From positions 1 to 64,000 of the forward strand of contig SVEL01000003.1 in NCBI GenBank assembly GCA_015057425.1: a stretch of 64,000 bases of DNA. The letters are read 5' to 3'. Made by a program: the position numbers and the translations under genes. The notes beneath the pieces were generated by a model, which was given only the letters and a program-made list of their open reading frames with translations, was not told where the DNA came from and ran no database searches. Source of the stretch: Lachnospiraceae bacterium. GTDB lineage: Bacteria; Bacillota; Clostridia; Lachnospirales; Lachnospiraceae. Numbering within the stretch: position 1 is the stretch's first letter; the number at the start of each line of letters is the position of its first letter. Positions 24,537 through 33,593 of this stretch are shown piece by piece.

Positions 24537-25797
24537 GAATTCACATTATAAAGAGCGAATTAAATTTACTCTCAAGATGAAAAAGGATTATACTATTCTG
24601 ATTCCTGCCATGGCACCGATTCATTTTAAGATACTTGAAAAAGTTCTTCTGCGTCAGGGATTTAAAGTAGAAGTAATGGATGCAGAAGGACCTGAAGTTC
24701 TTAAGCTTGCACAAAAGTATCTTCACAATGATTTATGTTATCCGGCAATGCTCACTACAGGTCAGATGTTAGCTACTATTGAAAGCGGCAAGTATGATCC
24801 GAAGAAGGTTGCTATGGGTATAACACAGGCCGGTGGCGGATGTAGAGATACCAACTATGTAAATCTTCAGAGAAAGGCTTTTGAAAAAGCAGGTTATCCG
24901 GATATTCCGTTTATTGCTATAAGTATATGGGGCCTGGAGATGAATACAGGCGTTAATGCTACACCGATTACTTTGCTTATGGGTCTCGCAGGACTTATAT
25001 ATGGAGATATGATTATGATAGTAAGTAACCAGGTTCGCCCATATGAAGTAAATAAAGGTGAAACAGATGCTCTTGTAGAAAAATGGATTAATAAATTAGG
25101 TGATTCATTTACAAAGGGAAGAGGATATTCCATTAAGGCAATAAAGAAGAATCTTAAGGCTATAGCTGATGATTTTGCAGCTATTGAAATCAAGAAAGTA
25201 CCAAAAGTAAAGGTGGCTGTTATCGGCGAATTATTCCTTAAGTATTCAGCGCCGGGCAATAATCATCTTGAAGAATTTCTTGCAGAACAGGATTGTGAAG
25301 TCTATGTACCAAGTATAGTTGGTTTTGGTCTTTTTAAGACTAATGGAGCATTGGAAGACTTAAGGTTATATGGTGGTAAGAAGATAAAGAAACTCATATT
25401 GGAAGTTATTATGAAGTATATGTTTAAGATGGAAGATATACTTATCTCGGCTATCGAAGAACATCCAAACTTTGTAGCACCTGAAAGAGTTAATGACCTT
25501 AAAAAACGTGCAGACGGAATTGTAGATATAGGTAACAGTATGGGCGAGGGTTGGTATCTTGCTGCAGAAATGCTTGAATTTGCTGACCATGGATATGAAA
25601 ATATTGTTATTGTCCAGCCATTCGGCTGTCTGCCATGTCACGTAGCTGCTAAGGGTATGATCAATAAAGTAAGAAGAGTTGACCCAAGACTTAATATCGT
25701 AGATATCGAGTATGACCCGGGTGCAACAAGAGTTAATCAGGAAAACAGAATCAAGCTTATGCTTGCGGTTGCCAAAGAAAAGCTTGTAGAAGAATAA
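24529..25797 (+). CDS. 2-hydroxyacyl-CoA dehydratase-like protein (COG3581)
   Basis: A 422-residue partner of the upstream activase. In many Firmicutes COG1924, COG3580 and COG3581 form one polypeptide of about 1400 residues; here the last part is a separate gene. Recognisable segments are ILIPAMAPIHFKILEKVL, DLCYPAMLTTGQML, QAGGGCRDTNYVNLQRKA and QPFGCLPCHVAAKGMI, with cysteines suitable for an iron-sulfur cluster. GAGG lies eight bases before the ATG, which overlaps the activase stop. A strong bidirectional terminator follows. Whether it acts on an acyl-CoA or in another reductive reaction is not known for this subfamily. Confidence 0.85.
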   Translation: MNKNSHYKERIKFTLKMKKDYTILIPAMAPIHFKILEKVLLRQGFKVEVMDAEGPEVLKLAQKYLHNDLCYPAMLTTGQMLATIESGKYDPKKVAMGITQAGGGCRDTNYVNLQRKAFEKAGYPDIPFIAISIWGLEMNTGVNATPITLLMGLAGLIYGDMIMIVSNQVRPYEVNKGETDALVEKWINKLGDSFTKGRGYSIKAIKKNLKAIADDFAAIEIKKVPKVKVAVIGELFLKYSAPGNNHLEEFLAEQDCEVYVPSIVGFGLFKTNGALEDLRLYGGKKIKKLILEVIMKYMFKMEDILISAIEEHPNFVAPERVNDLKKRADGIVDIGNSMGEGWYLAAEMLEFADHGYENIVIVQPFGCLPCHVAAKGMINKVRRVDPRLNIVDIEYDPGATRVNQENRIKLMLAVAKEKLVEE

Positions 25798-25803
25798 AAT
25801 AAT

Positions 25804-25838
25804 AGCAGTTGGTTAATGATTTTAACCAACTGCTTTTT
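25804..25838. terminator. Bidirectional terminator between dehydratase operon and trpB
   Basis: AGCAGTTGGTTA (25804-25815) pairs perfectly with TAACCAACTGCT (25823-25834), followed by TTTT on the plus strand. It separates two convergent genes. Confidence 0.9.
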
Positions 25839-25839
25839 A

Positions 25840-27084
25840 TTACTGAATCTTATAATCAAGTTTGAATTGTTCGCCACAACCGTACTTTTCGTATACATAA
25901 TCGATATCTTTATCGCCACGTCCTGAAAGACATGTAAGGATAGAACCTGTCTTATGTTCTTTTGCGTACTTGATAGCATATGCGACTGCATGTGAACTTT
26001 CGATTGCAGGAATAATACCTTCGTATCTGCTAAGTAAGAAGAATGCTTCCATAGCTTCTTCGTCTGTTACTGCTTCATAGTGAATTCTTCCCAAATCTCT
26101 TAAATATGCATGTTCAGGACCAACACCAGGGTAATCAAGACCACTTGCAATAGAGTAAACAGGTAATGGCTCACCATTTTCGTCCTGAAGTAAGTAACTG
26201 TCAAATCCATGAAGTCTTCCTTTTGTACCATGCTTCATAGTAGCAGCATGGTCTCCGATACCGTCACCGCGTCCTAAAGGTTCAACGCCGTAGATTTCTA
26301 CAGGGTCTGCAAGGAATGGTGTAAACATACCAAGTGAGTTAGAACCACCGCCTACACATGCACAAACTGCATCAGGCATAATACCTGTCATTTCAAGGAA
26401 CTGTTCTCTTGCTTCTATACCGATAACGGACTGGAAGTCTCTTACCATCTTAGGGAACGGATGAGGTCCCAAAGTAGAACCGATACAATAGATTGCATCT
26501 TTGTATTCATTGACATAGGCTTCAAATGCAGCATCAACTGCTTCCTTAAGTGTCTTAAGTCCTTTTGACACAGGAACTACGTTAGCACCTAACATTTTCA
26601 TACGGATAACGTTTGGATGCTGTTTTTCAATATCTACTTCACCCATATATATATCACATTCAAGACCGAAGTAAGCAGCTGCTGTAGCAAGAGCTACACC
26701 ATGCTGACCGGCACCTGTTTCAGCGATAATCTTCTTCTTGCCCATATACTTTGCAAGAAGACCTTCGCCCATACAGTGATTGAGCTTGTGAGCGCCTGTG
26801 TGGTTTAAATCTTCACGTTTTAAGTAAATCTGGCAATTGCCAAAAATCTTTGAAAGTCTTTCACAGTGGTAAACCGGAGTAGGTCTTCCCTGGAATTCCT
26901 TTCTTATTCTTCTAAGTTCGTTTATAAACTGTGCAGAATGACAGATAGCTTCATAAGCATTGTCTGCTTCATCGACCGCTTTCTTAAGTTCAGGTGGCAG
27001 ATAAGCTCCGCCATACTGTCCGAAGTAACCGTCTGCACTCGGAAACTCTTTAAGATAATTATCAAAATCCTTATATTTGTTCAT
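25840..27084 (-). CDS. trpB: Tryptophan synthase beta chain
   Basis: Condenses indole with serine to form tryptophan, PLP-dependent, 414 residues. The PLP-lysine motif [25 protein letters not shown], the glycine loop [10 protein letters not shown] and [12 protein letters not shown] are typical of TrpB1. No trpA or other trp genes are adjacent, so it is an orphan locus here. ATG 27084 follows GGAGG; an upstream in-frame ATG overlaps that ribosome site. The leader from the promoter at 27146-27174 contains an 8-bp inverted repeat close to the ribosome site. Confidence 0.95.
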   Translation of the reverse strand: MNKYKDFDNYLKEFPSADGYFGQYGGAYLPPELKKAVDEADNAYEAICHSAQFINELRRIRKEFQGRPTPVYHCERLSKIFGNCQIYLKREDLNHTGAHKLNHCMGEGLLAKYMGKKKIIAETGAGQHGVALATAAAYFGLECDIYMGEVDIEKQHPNVIRMKMLGANVVPVSKGLKTLKEAVDAAFEAYVNEYKDAIYCIGSTLGPHPFPKMVRDFQSVIGIEAREQFLEMTGIMPDAVCACVGGGSNSLGMFTPFLADPVEIYGVEPLGRGDGIGDHAATMKHGTKGRLHGFDSYLLQDENGEPLPVYSIASGLDYPGVGPEHAYLRDLGRIHYEAVTDEEAMEAFFLLSRYEGIIPAIESSHAVAYAIKYAKEHKTGSILTCLSGRGDKDIDYVYEKYGCGEQFKLDYKIQ

Positions 27085-27102
27085 AATAGCCTCCATTGCG
27101 AA

Positions 27103-27130
27103 GGATTAACTTTTTTCGTTGCGTTAATCC
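27103..27130 (-). other. Inverted repeat in the trpB leader
   Basis: GGATTAAC (27103-27110) and GTTAATCC (27123-27130) can pair in the trpB mRNA about 20 bases upstream of the start codon. It is small, lacks a T-run and does not resemble a T-box, but it could influence ribosome access or be a protein-binding operator, being just downstream of the -10 box. Confidence 0.4.
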
Positions 27131-27145
27131 GATAAATTACCTTTC

Positions 27146-27174
27146 ATTATATCCCTTTATTTTTCCTTAATCAA
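27146..27174 (-). promoter_or_regulatory. Sigma-A promoter of trpB
   Basis: Read on the minus strand, TTGATT and TATAAT are separated by 17 bp (complements AATCAA at 27169-27174 and ATTATA at 27146-27151). It is divergent from the thioesterase promoter. Confidence 0.65.
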
Positions 27175-27208
27175 TAGTTTTTTTAATCTTTTTGTTAAAA
27201 ATACTTTG

Positions 27209-27237
27209 TTGAAAGAGAGTACCAATAGGTGTATACT
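27209..27237 (+). promoter_or_regulatory. Sigma-A promoter of the thioesterase-CotH operon
   Basis: TTGAAA (27209-27214) and TATACT (27232-27237) are separated by 17 bp, with the start codon at 27279. Confidence 0.55.
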
Positions 27238-27278
27238 TATAATAGTTTGATAATAAATCGTTTTGAATGGAGAATAAA

Positions 27279-28001
27279 ATGGAAAAGGCTTTTGAAAAGG
27301 AATATAGTTTAAGAATTTCAGATTATGATTGTCATAAAAGATTACAGCCGGCAAGTATACTTGATCTTTTTCAGGATGCGGCAGCCTGCCATGCTGAAAC
27401 TATGGGAGTAGGTTTTGACGCAATGATTGTCAGTAAACATATATGGGTTTTGGTTAAGGTAAAGTTTCAGGTTGTAAAGAATCCGCCAATGTTTGCAAAG
27501 GTTAAGGTTCGGACATGGCCTCTTAATCCACAGAAATTTTCATTTACAAGAGAGTATCTGATGATGGATGAATCCGGAGAGATACTTGTAAAAGGTTCAT
27601 CTGAGTGGGTAGTAATGCACAGTGAGAAACGTCGTCTGGTGCCTGCTATAGATGCATATCCTTCTACGGAAGGTCACCTTGATGAAAAGGTATTTGAAGA
27701 TGATTTTGTAAAGCTTGCAGATTTCGAACCGACAGATGAAGGCGTCGAACTTTCATCTAAATATTCGCAGATTGATATAAATGGACATGTAAATAATATA
27801 CAATATGCCAATTTTGTGCTGGATAATATCGAGGGTATTGAGAATAAAGAAATCGATACATTCAGAATTGATTTTAACAGGGAAGTTAGACCTGACAGTA
27901 TACTCAGAGTATATTGTGTGGAAGAAAATAACGTAATCAATGCAAAAGGAATAAGTGACGGCAGCGTTAAAAATTTTGCCTGCCGTATAACTTTTAAGTA
28001 G
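27279..28001 (+). CDS. Acyl-ACP thioesterase
   Basis: A 240-residue double hot-dog protein of the FatA/FatB-like acyl-ACP thioesterase family, predicted to release fatty acids from acyl-carrier protein. The N-terminal hot dog opens with YSLRISDYDCHKRLQPAS; the second carries the catalytic segment DINGHVNNIQYANFVLD with the conserved His and Asn. ATG 27279 follows GGAGA at eight bases; an ATG at 27267 overlaps it. The CotH-like gene starts two bases after its stop, so the two are coupled, though no functional link is obvious. Confidence 0.88.
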   Translation: MEKAFEKEYSLRISDYDCHKRLQPASILDLFQDAAACHAETMGVGFDAMIVSKHIWVLVKVKFQVVKNPPMFAKVKVRTWPLNPQKFSFTREYLMMDESGEILVKGSSEWVVMHSEKRRLVPAIDAYPSTEGHLDEKVFEDDFVKLADFEPTDEGVELSSKYSQIDINGHVNNIQYANFVLDNIEGIENKEIDTFRIDFNREVRPDSILRVYCVEENNVINAKGISDGSVKNFACRITFK

Positions 28002-28003
28002 GT

Positions 28004-30529
28004 ATGAACAAAAGTAAACTAAAGAAAATAGGAATAATATCAGGTATAACGGCAGCTTCCATTGCACTTATATGCGGAGTGATTTTGCTGGTTATTACAA
28101 TAACAGGGAAGAAAGATATTGTGGTGCCTGACAATTTTCTCATAACAATACAATATGATGAATTGTCGCTGAAAGATGATTTTGTGGTATATGATTGCAA
28201 TAAAAATCAGTTTAACCAGGTGGATTATCTGACAGTTAAGAATGCAACGCTACATATTGAAAATAAGTTGGAAGACATAACATCAGTTACTGTATGGGTT
28301 GAAGAAACGGAACAAAAGAAAATATTGTCTTCAACAACAATTGCAGGTGTAGGCGAAGAAAATCTGACTTTTTCTGAGATGACATCGGGAGCAGGAGTAG
28401 GTGATTATGCAATCTTTTTTGCAATTGAAAAAGACGGCATTGTGGAATATTTCGTTGCTACGGAGTCTTCATTTGAATATGCATCAAATCAGGCAGCTGC
28501 AACTGAAAATAACATAGAGATAACTATGATGGCAGATATCAGTATGGATGCGGAAGACAGCGAGAGTATTGTGATTAATGATGGATTTATCTGGAACACT
28601 AACGGATATGTTTTTTCATCGACGGACACGCTGTTATTTAAGTCGGATTCAGAAGATATTATGCATATCAACAATCACAGTAAGAAGGCTTTGCAGACAG
28701 CAGGGATTATTTGTGACACACCCAACTGGACATATGAGATGACCTACATATTTGATAATTTTGTTGAAGAGCGGTTTTATTATATAAATGCAGCGAAAAT
28801 CAATAACAGAGATGTTGATACATCAAAGATTTATGTTGACAATAATGAAAAGTTAGACAGAATTCTTACAGACGGTAAGCTTAGTATACCTGAAAATACG
28901 AAAACGGTAATTTTGGGAGAAGATGTGTATTTTCAGATGGTTGAAGGTTTGATAATAGATGAACCTGACATAAATGTTTTGTGGGAAGGAGCTTATGCAT
29001 TTAAACAGGAAGATGCAGATGCATATTTTAATATTCTCACTTATAACGGTGTCCAAAGCAACAAATATATGGGTGGAACAGGTACCAGCCGGTTTGAGTC
29101 AGGTACCATAAAAGGTCTTGAGCTTAGTAAAGATGGAAATACTCTTAATGTTGTAGTCGGATATGCAGATAATTTTGATATATCAAAAGCAAAAATCGAT
29201 AGTGTAGTAACGGAAAACGGAACCGGTGAAATGATTTCAGAAGATGGAAATTATTACTATGTTATAACCGATTTGCAGGGAAATACTTATGGTTACAAGA
29301 TTAATACAGAACTTAAAAATTATTCCCTTCCGGTTATATATCTCTACACAGATTCAGGTAAAGGAATAACTTCCAATGAGGAGTATGTAGGAGGCAAGGT
29401 AACTGTTGACTATAATGGTTATGTTGGCAGTGGTGGTTTTGATGAAATAATTGATGCGGTTATGACCATAAGAGGAAGAGGAAACTCTTCATGGAAGCTT
29501 GATAAGAAAAGTTACAAAATCAAGTTTGAGTCCAAAACTTCATTTTTTGGACTGACAAAATCCAAGGAATGGGTTCTTCTTGCCAATCATGCAGACCAGT
29601 CTCTGATGAGAAACAAGCTTGCAATGACTGTAGGACATGTCCTTGATAATATGTTATTTACACCAAATTCTTTTATGGTGGATGTGTTTGTAAACGGAAA
29701 ATATGCAGGTGTGTACAGTCTTAGTGAACAGATTGAGATTAAGGAAGGCAGAATCGAAGGCGAAAAGGATTCCACGGAGACAGATACAGATTATCTGCTT
29801 GAATGGAACGGCACAAAGGAGACAACAAGCTTTGGAAACAATATAATATCTTCGCCATTGTGCAGTTATGTTGCAGTTTTAGAGCCGGAAGAAGAGATTC
29901 TGACTCTTGAACAGAAGCTTTACATTAAGGATTACCTTAAACGGGTAGATGAGGCCATTATGAATGATGACAACTATGAAGAACTTATAGATGTTGATTC
30001 GTTCATAGATTGGTTCATACTGTATGAATTGTCATATAATACAGACGGTATGATGAGAAGAAGTGATTTCTTCTTAAAGAAAAAAGGCGGAAAGCTGTAT
30101 GCGGCATCGCCTTGGGATTTTGATCTGGCCTTTGCCAATTTTAGTTGGGACGGAGATTATTATGAACAATGGATATGTCTTGGCAATCCAAAGACAGATT
30201 CATATAAAGACGGAAAACAATACGTTAAAGATAATTGGTTCAGATATCTGATTAAAGACGACGACTTTAAGAAAAAGCTTAAGAAACGCTGGAATGAAGT
30301 AAAAAGTGATATATATAATGAATCAATGGACACACTTGATAAAGCGGAGCTTGAGGTATATGCATCAGCTATGGAAAACTTTAGGACATGGGATGTTTTA
30401 GGTGTAAGACAGCTTGCCCAGTCAAAAAAAGTTGCAAAGCTTAAAACATACGAAGAACAGCTTGATTATCTGAGAAAGTATGTAAAGGACAGATATACCT
30501 GGATGAATAAAGAAATTAATTCATATTAA
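28004..30529 (+). CDS. CotH kinase family extracellular protein
   Basis: An 841-residue protein with a basic N terminus and one strong membrane segment (about 10-33), then a large extracellular part. Residues about 440-800 carry a CotH domain: IRGRGNSSWKLDKKSYKIKF, WVLLANHADQSLMRNKLA, VFVNGKYAGVYSLSEQIEI and the metal-binding SPWDFDLAFAN segment. CotH of Bacillus is a spore-coat protein kinase; clostridial surface forms are largely uncharacterised. The region between about 40 and 430 has no domain I recognise. It starts two bases after the thioesterase stop and ends before a strong terminator. Confidence 0.85.
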   Translation: MNKSKLKKIGIISGITAASIALICGVILLVITITGKKDIVVPDNFLITIQYDELSLKDDFVVYDCNKNQFNQVDYLTVKNATLHIENKLEDITSVTVWVEETEQKKILSSTTIAGVGEENLTFSEMTSGAGVGDYAIFFAIEKDGIVEYFVATESSFEYASNQAAATENNIEITMMADISMDAEDSESIVINDGFIWNTNGYVFSSTDTLLFKSDSEDIMHINNHSKKALQTAGIICDTPNWTYEMTYIFDNFVEERFYYINAAKINNRDVDTSKIYVDNNEKLDRILTDGKLSIPENTKTVILGEDVYFQMVEGLIIDEPDINVLWEGAYAFKQEDADAYFNILTYNGVQSNKYMGGTGTSRFESGTIKGLELSKDGNTLNVVVGYADNFDISKAKIDSVVTENGTGEMISEDGNYYYVITDLQGNTYGYKINTELKNYSLPVIYLYTDSGKGITSNEEYVGGKVTVDYNGYVGSGGFDEIIDAVMTIRGRGNSSWKLDKKSYKIKFESKTSFFGLTKSKEWVLLANHADQSLMRNKLAMTVGHVLDNMLFTPNSFMVDVFVNGKYAGVYSLSEQIEIKEGRIEGEKDSTETDTDYLLEWNGTKETTSFGNNIISSPLCSYVAVLEPEEEILTLEQKLYIKDYLKRVDEAIMNDDNYEELIDVDSFIDWFILYELSYNTDGMMRRSDFFLKKKGGKLYAASPWDFDLAFANFSWDGDYYEQWICLGNPKTDSYKDGKQYVKDNWFRYLIKDDDFKKKLKKRWNEVKSDIYNESMDTLDKAELEVYASAMENFRTWDVLGVRQLAQSKKVAKLKTYEEQLDYLRKYVKDRYTWMNKEINSY

Positions 30530-30545
30530 GTAAATAAAGAATATA

Positions 30546-30580
30546 AATAGCTGTAAGCAATATTGCCTACAGCTATTTTG
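30546..30580. terminator. Bidirectional terminator between CotH and glgB genes
   Basis: AATAGCTGTA (30546-30555) pairs with TACAGCTATT (30568-30577); the intervening bases GCAATATTGC are themselves palindromic and extend the stem. A T-run follows on the plus strand. Confidence 0.9.
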
Positions 30581-30595
30581 TTTATAAAGATAAAA

Positions 30596-32590
30596 TTATT
30601 TACCGCGTTCTTTTTTGAGAACTATAGCACATCTTGCAGGAAGGTAACACTTAAAGCCTATGCGTCCGTCCTTCTGTACTTTAGCAGTGTATTTGTATGA
30701 TGAGTCTGCTCTTTGGAAACCGCCGAATTCTTCTTCGTCTGTAGAAAGAATAACCTTGTATGTGCCTTCTTCGTGAACAGGGATAAAGTATCCGTCGAAA
30801 GAAGTTGTCGGATTAAAATTAAATGCAAATACGACATTGCCTTTTCCGTAAATCAAAACTTTTTCGCTTTGACCAATCCACAAAGAATAAGTTTCCTTGG
30901 AAAGGAGATTTTCTTTCTTTAAAAGATGAATCATGGCTTCATCAAATGCCTGAAGTTCGCTATAGTGAAGAAGTTCATTGTCAGCAAGGCTCCATTGACG
31001 ACGACAGTAATGATAACTCCATCCGTTGCCCTCGCGAGGGAAATCAATCCATTCAGGATGACCAAATTCATTGCCCATAAAGTTGAGATATCCTTCACCT
31101 GCAAGTGACGATGTAAGAAGTCGTATCATCTTGTGAAGGGCGATACCTCTGTCTATGGTCATACTTGAACTTTCTTTGTTCATATGGAAATACATTTCTG
31201 CATCACAAAGTCGGAACATAATGGTTTTGTCACCAACAAGTGCCTGATCATGTGATTCTGCATAACCTATGTTCTTTTCTTTTGGACGGCGTCCTGTAAG
31301 CTCATACCAGAATTTGTACATATCCCAATAATCATCAGGAACTTCCTTAAGTGTTTTAATCCACAAGTCAGGAACACCCATAGAAAGTCTGTAGTCGAAA
31401 CCGATACCGCCATGACTTATTTTAAGACACATACCAGGCATACCAGACATGTCTTCTGCGATGGTTATGGCATTTGGATTTATCTCATGGATAAGCTCGT
31501 TGGCCAACTGCAGGTAAGTAACAGCTTCGATATCTGTATTCATAGAGAAATACATACTGTAATCTGTAAATGCGCTACCGAGACCATGGTCGTGATAGAG
31601 CATAGATGTTACACCATCGAAACGGAATCCGTCGAAATGGAACTGTTCCATCCAATATTTAAGGTTGGAAAGCAGGAAATGAATAACTTCATTTTTGCCG
31701 TAATTGAACAATTTGGTGCCCCATGCACTGTGGTTACCTTTATCACCGTCATGGAAGAACTGATATGTGGTACCATCAAATTCATTTATACCTTCATTGG
31801 TGTTATTGACTGCATGGGAATGAACAACATCAAGAAGAACTGCAATACCCATTTCGTGGGCGGTATTAATAAGGTCACGTAAGTCATCGCTTGCACCATA
31901 TCTTGAAGATGCTGCGAAGAAATTAGAAACCTGATAACCGAAAGAGCCATAATAAGGATGCTCCATAATAGCCATAATCTGAATGGTATTGTAACCAAGC
32001 TTCTTGATTCGTGGAAGTATATTGTCCTTGAATTCAAGGTAAGAGCTAACTTTGTAATCTTCGCCTGCCATACCTATATGACATTCATAGATAAAAGGTG
32101 TTTTTTCAGGCTTAAAGCCTTTGTCTGTCCATTTGAACTTTGATTCAGGCTCTTCTAACTCGGCACACCACAAATGATTTACAGGATCCTGAACTACTCT
32201 TGTTGCGTAAAGAGGAATTCTGCGAAGCTCGTTATTGTTATGAATAACGATTGCCTGTATCTTCTGACCCGGCTTTAATGTATTTTTGCCTTTAATATTT
32301 ACTTCAAAAACGCCGTTTTCAAGCTTAGTCATCGGACATGCGGAAGTATCCCAGTCATTGAAATCACCTGTCAGATACATTCTGTCAGCAGCAGGAGCCC
32401 ACTCACGATACACCCATCCTGTTCTCGTTCTGTGGAATCCAAAATAGTTATGTCCGTTAGCAAAGTCAACAAGGGAACCTTTTTTGCCGACCAAATCGGC
32501 TTTCTTGCTCTTATAACAATTCATTCGAAGGTTGATATCGCCTTCAAACGGAGCAAGATATGGATCAATTTCAAGTATTTTGTATGACAT
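30596..32590 (-). CDS. glgB: 1,4-alpha-glucan branching enzyme, eukaryotic-type (GH13)
   Basis: Introduces alpha-1,6 branches in glycogen. The 664-residue protein has an N-terminal CBM48-like domain (YREWAPAADRMYLTGDFNDW), then a GH13 barrel with DVVHSHAV, the nucleophile region FDGFRFDGVTSM, the acid/base region ITIAEDMSGMPGM and ESHDQALVGD, and a C-terminal beta domain. The sequence is closer in style to eukaryotic GBE1 (GH13_8) than to Escherichia coli GlgB. AAAGGAGGG precedes the ATG. It is monocistronic here; no glgA, glgC or glgP is adjacent. Confidence 0.94.
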   Translation of the reverse strand: MSYKILEIDPYLAPFEGDINLRMNCYKSKKADLVGKKGSLVDFANGHNYFGFHRTRTGWVYREWAPAADRMYLTGDFNDWDTSACPMTKLENGVFEVNIKGKNTLKPGQKIQAIVIHNNNELRRIPLYATRVVQDPVNHLWCAELEEPESKFKWTDKGFKPEKTPFIYECHIGMAGEDYKVSSYLEFKDNILPRIKKLGYNTIQIMAIMEHPYYGSFGYQVSNFFAASSRYGASDDLRDLINTAHEMGIAVLLDVVHSHAVNNTNEGINEFDGTTYQFFHDGDKGNHSAWGTKLFNYGKNEVIHFLLSNLKYWMEQFHFDGFRFDGVTSMLYHDHGLGSAFTDYSMYFSMNTDIEAVTYLQLANELIHEINPNAITIAEDMSGMPGMCLKISHGGIGFDYRLSMGVPDLWIKTLKEVPDDYWDMYKFWYELTGRRPKEKNIGYAESHDQALVGDKTIMFRLCDAEMYFHMNKESSSMTIDRGIALHKMIRLLTSSLAGEGYLNFMGNEFGHPEWIDFPREGNGWSYHYCRRQWSLADNELLHYSELQAFDEAMIHLLKKENLLSKETYSLWIGQSEKVLIYGKGNVVFAFNFNPTTSFDGYFIPVHEEGTYKVILSTDEEEFGGFQRADSSYKYTAKVQKDGRIGFKCYLPARCAIVLKKERGK

Positions 32591-32639
32591 ATTACCCTCC
32601 TTTGATTGTATTTAGTTTTACCGTTCTCATATTAATATA

Positions 32640-32669
32640 AATATATCATTTTTACGGTATGTATGTCAA
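32640..32669 (-). promoter_or_regulatory. Sigma-A promoter of glgB
   Basis: On the minus strand TTGACA (complement TGTCAA at 32664-32669) and TATATT (complement AATATA at 32640-32645) are separated by 18 bp. It is divergent from the ribU promoter 25 bp away. Confidence 0.55.
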
Positions 32670-32693
32670 TGAAAAGGTATTATCGAAGCGATA

Positions 32694-32722
32694 TTGACAT
32701 GTATGGATAAGTGTGGTATTAT
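32694..32722 (+). promoter_or_regulatory. Sigma-A promoter of the FMN riboswitch-ribU unit
   Basis: Consensus TTGACA (32694-32699) and TATTAT (32717-32722) with a 17-bp spacer, 18 bp upstream of the riboswitch. Confidence 0.8.
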
Positions 32723-32740
32723 GCACCTGTAAATTAAATA

Positions 32741-32866
32741 AGTTCTTCGGGGCAGGGTGTAACTCCCTACCGGCGGTATAGTCCGCGACCCGCTTATGGC
32801 GGCTGATTTGGTGAAATTCCAAAACCGACAGTTAAAGTCTGGATGTGAGAAGAAGGTTTATGTTAG
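32741..32866 (+). ncRNA. FMN riboswitch (RFN element)
   Basis: The conserved RFN blocks are present in order: AGTTCTTCGGGGCAGGGTG at the 5' side, then ACTCCCTACCGGCGGTATAG and GTCCGCGACCCGCT, a TTGGTGAAATTCCAAAACCG segment, ACAGTTAAAGTCTGGATG, and the closing GAGAAGAAGGTT. It folds into the multi-helix FMN aptamer. A terminator at 32918-32947 lies between it and ribU, so FMN binding most likely stops transcription of the riboflavin transporter. Confidence 0.96.
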
Positions 32867-32917
32867 TATCAGCAGTTGTTGTGATGACTGCATGATAAGG
32901 ATAATAGCAATTTAAGC

Positions 32918-32946
32918 CCCGGATATTTATTATCCGGGATTTTTTA
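32918..32946 (+). terminator. FMN riboswitch-controlled terminator
   Basis: CCCGGATA (32918-32925) pairs with TATCCGGG (32931-32938) around TTTAT and is followed by a T-run. It ends about 27 bp before ribU and is the expression platform. Confidence 0.9.
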
Positions 32947-32972
32947 TTCTTGTAAGGAAAAGGAGATTTAAA

Positions 32973-33593
32973 ATGAGTGAAACAACAAAAAACAAAAAAT
33001 CAATAACAGGAGTCCGTTATCTGACTGTGACAGCTATGTTATCAGCTGTTGCGTACATTTTAATGTTTTTGGACTTCCCGATTCCGATGATTATTCCGGA
33101 CTTTATCAAAATGGACATTTCAGAACTTCCTGCTTTGATTGGTTCGTTTGCCTTCGGACCGGTATGTGGTATTTTTATCTGTCTGGTTAAGAATCTGCTT
33201 CACCTTTTCATTACATCAACAGGTGGTGTAGGAGAATTGTCTAATTTTCTTTTGGGTGTTGCATTTGTAGTTCCTGCCGGACTTATATATAAGTACAAGA
33301 AGAACAAAAAAGGTGCATTAATCGGTGCTCTCATCGGTGCTGTAGCCATGGGTGTAATCAGTATTCCTATCAACTATTTTCTCACATATCCGATATATTA
33401 TAATTTTATGAAAGAGGAGGTTATTTTAGCTGCATATCAGAAAATCATTCCGGCTATGAAGAACATTTTACAGTGTCTTATCGTGTTTAATATGCCCTTT
33501 ACAATTGTGAAGGGATTATTTTCAGTGTTGATTACATTGGTGGTTTATAAACACATTTCACCTATTTTAAAGGGAAGTAAAAATGGAAAATAA
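32973..33593 (+). CDS. ribU: Riboflavin ECF transporter substrate-binding protein
   Basis: A 206-residue S-component with about six membrane segments. The N-terminal region YLTVTAMLSAVAYILMFL and DFIKMDISELPALIGSFAFG are typical of RibU, which binds riboflavin and docks on the shared EcfAA'T module (not in this window). The FMN riboswitch directly upstream supports the assignment strongly. Its last 11 bp overlap the AlkD-like gene. Confidence 0.94.
   Translation: MSETTKNKKSITGVRYLTVTAMLSAVAYILMFLDFPIPMIIPDFIKMDISELPALIGSFAFGPVCGIFICLVKNLLHLFITSTGGVGELSNFLLGVAFVVPAGLIYKYKKNKKGALIGALIGAVAMGVISIPINYFLTYPIYYNFMKEEVILAAYQKIIPAMKNILQCLIVFNMPFTIVKGLFSVLITLVVYKHISPILKGSKNGK

Noticed and set aside
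27085-27145. Possible T-box or tryptophan attenuator before trpB
   Set aside because: The leader is too short and lacks the T-box core sequence and a tandem-Trp leader peptide; only an 8-bp inverted repeat is seen.
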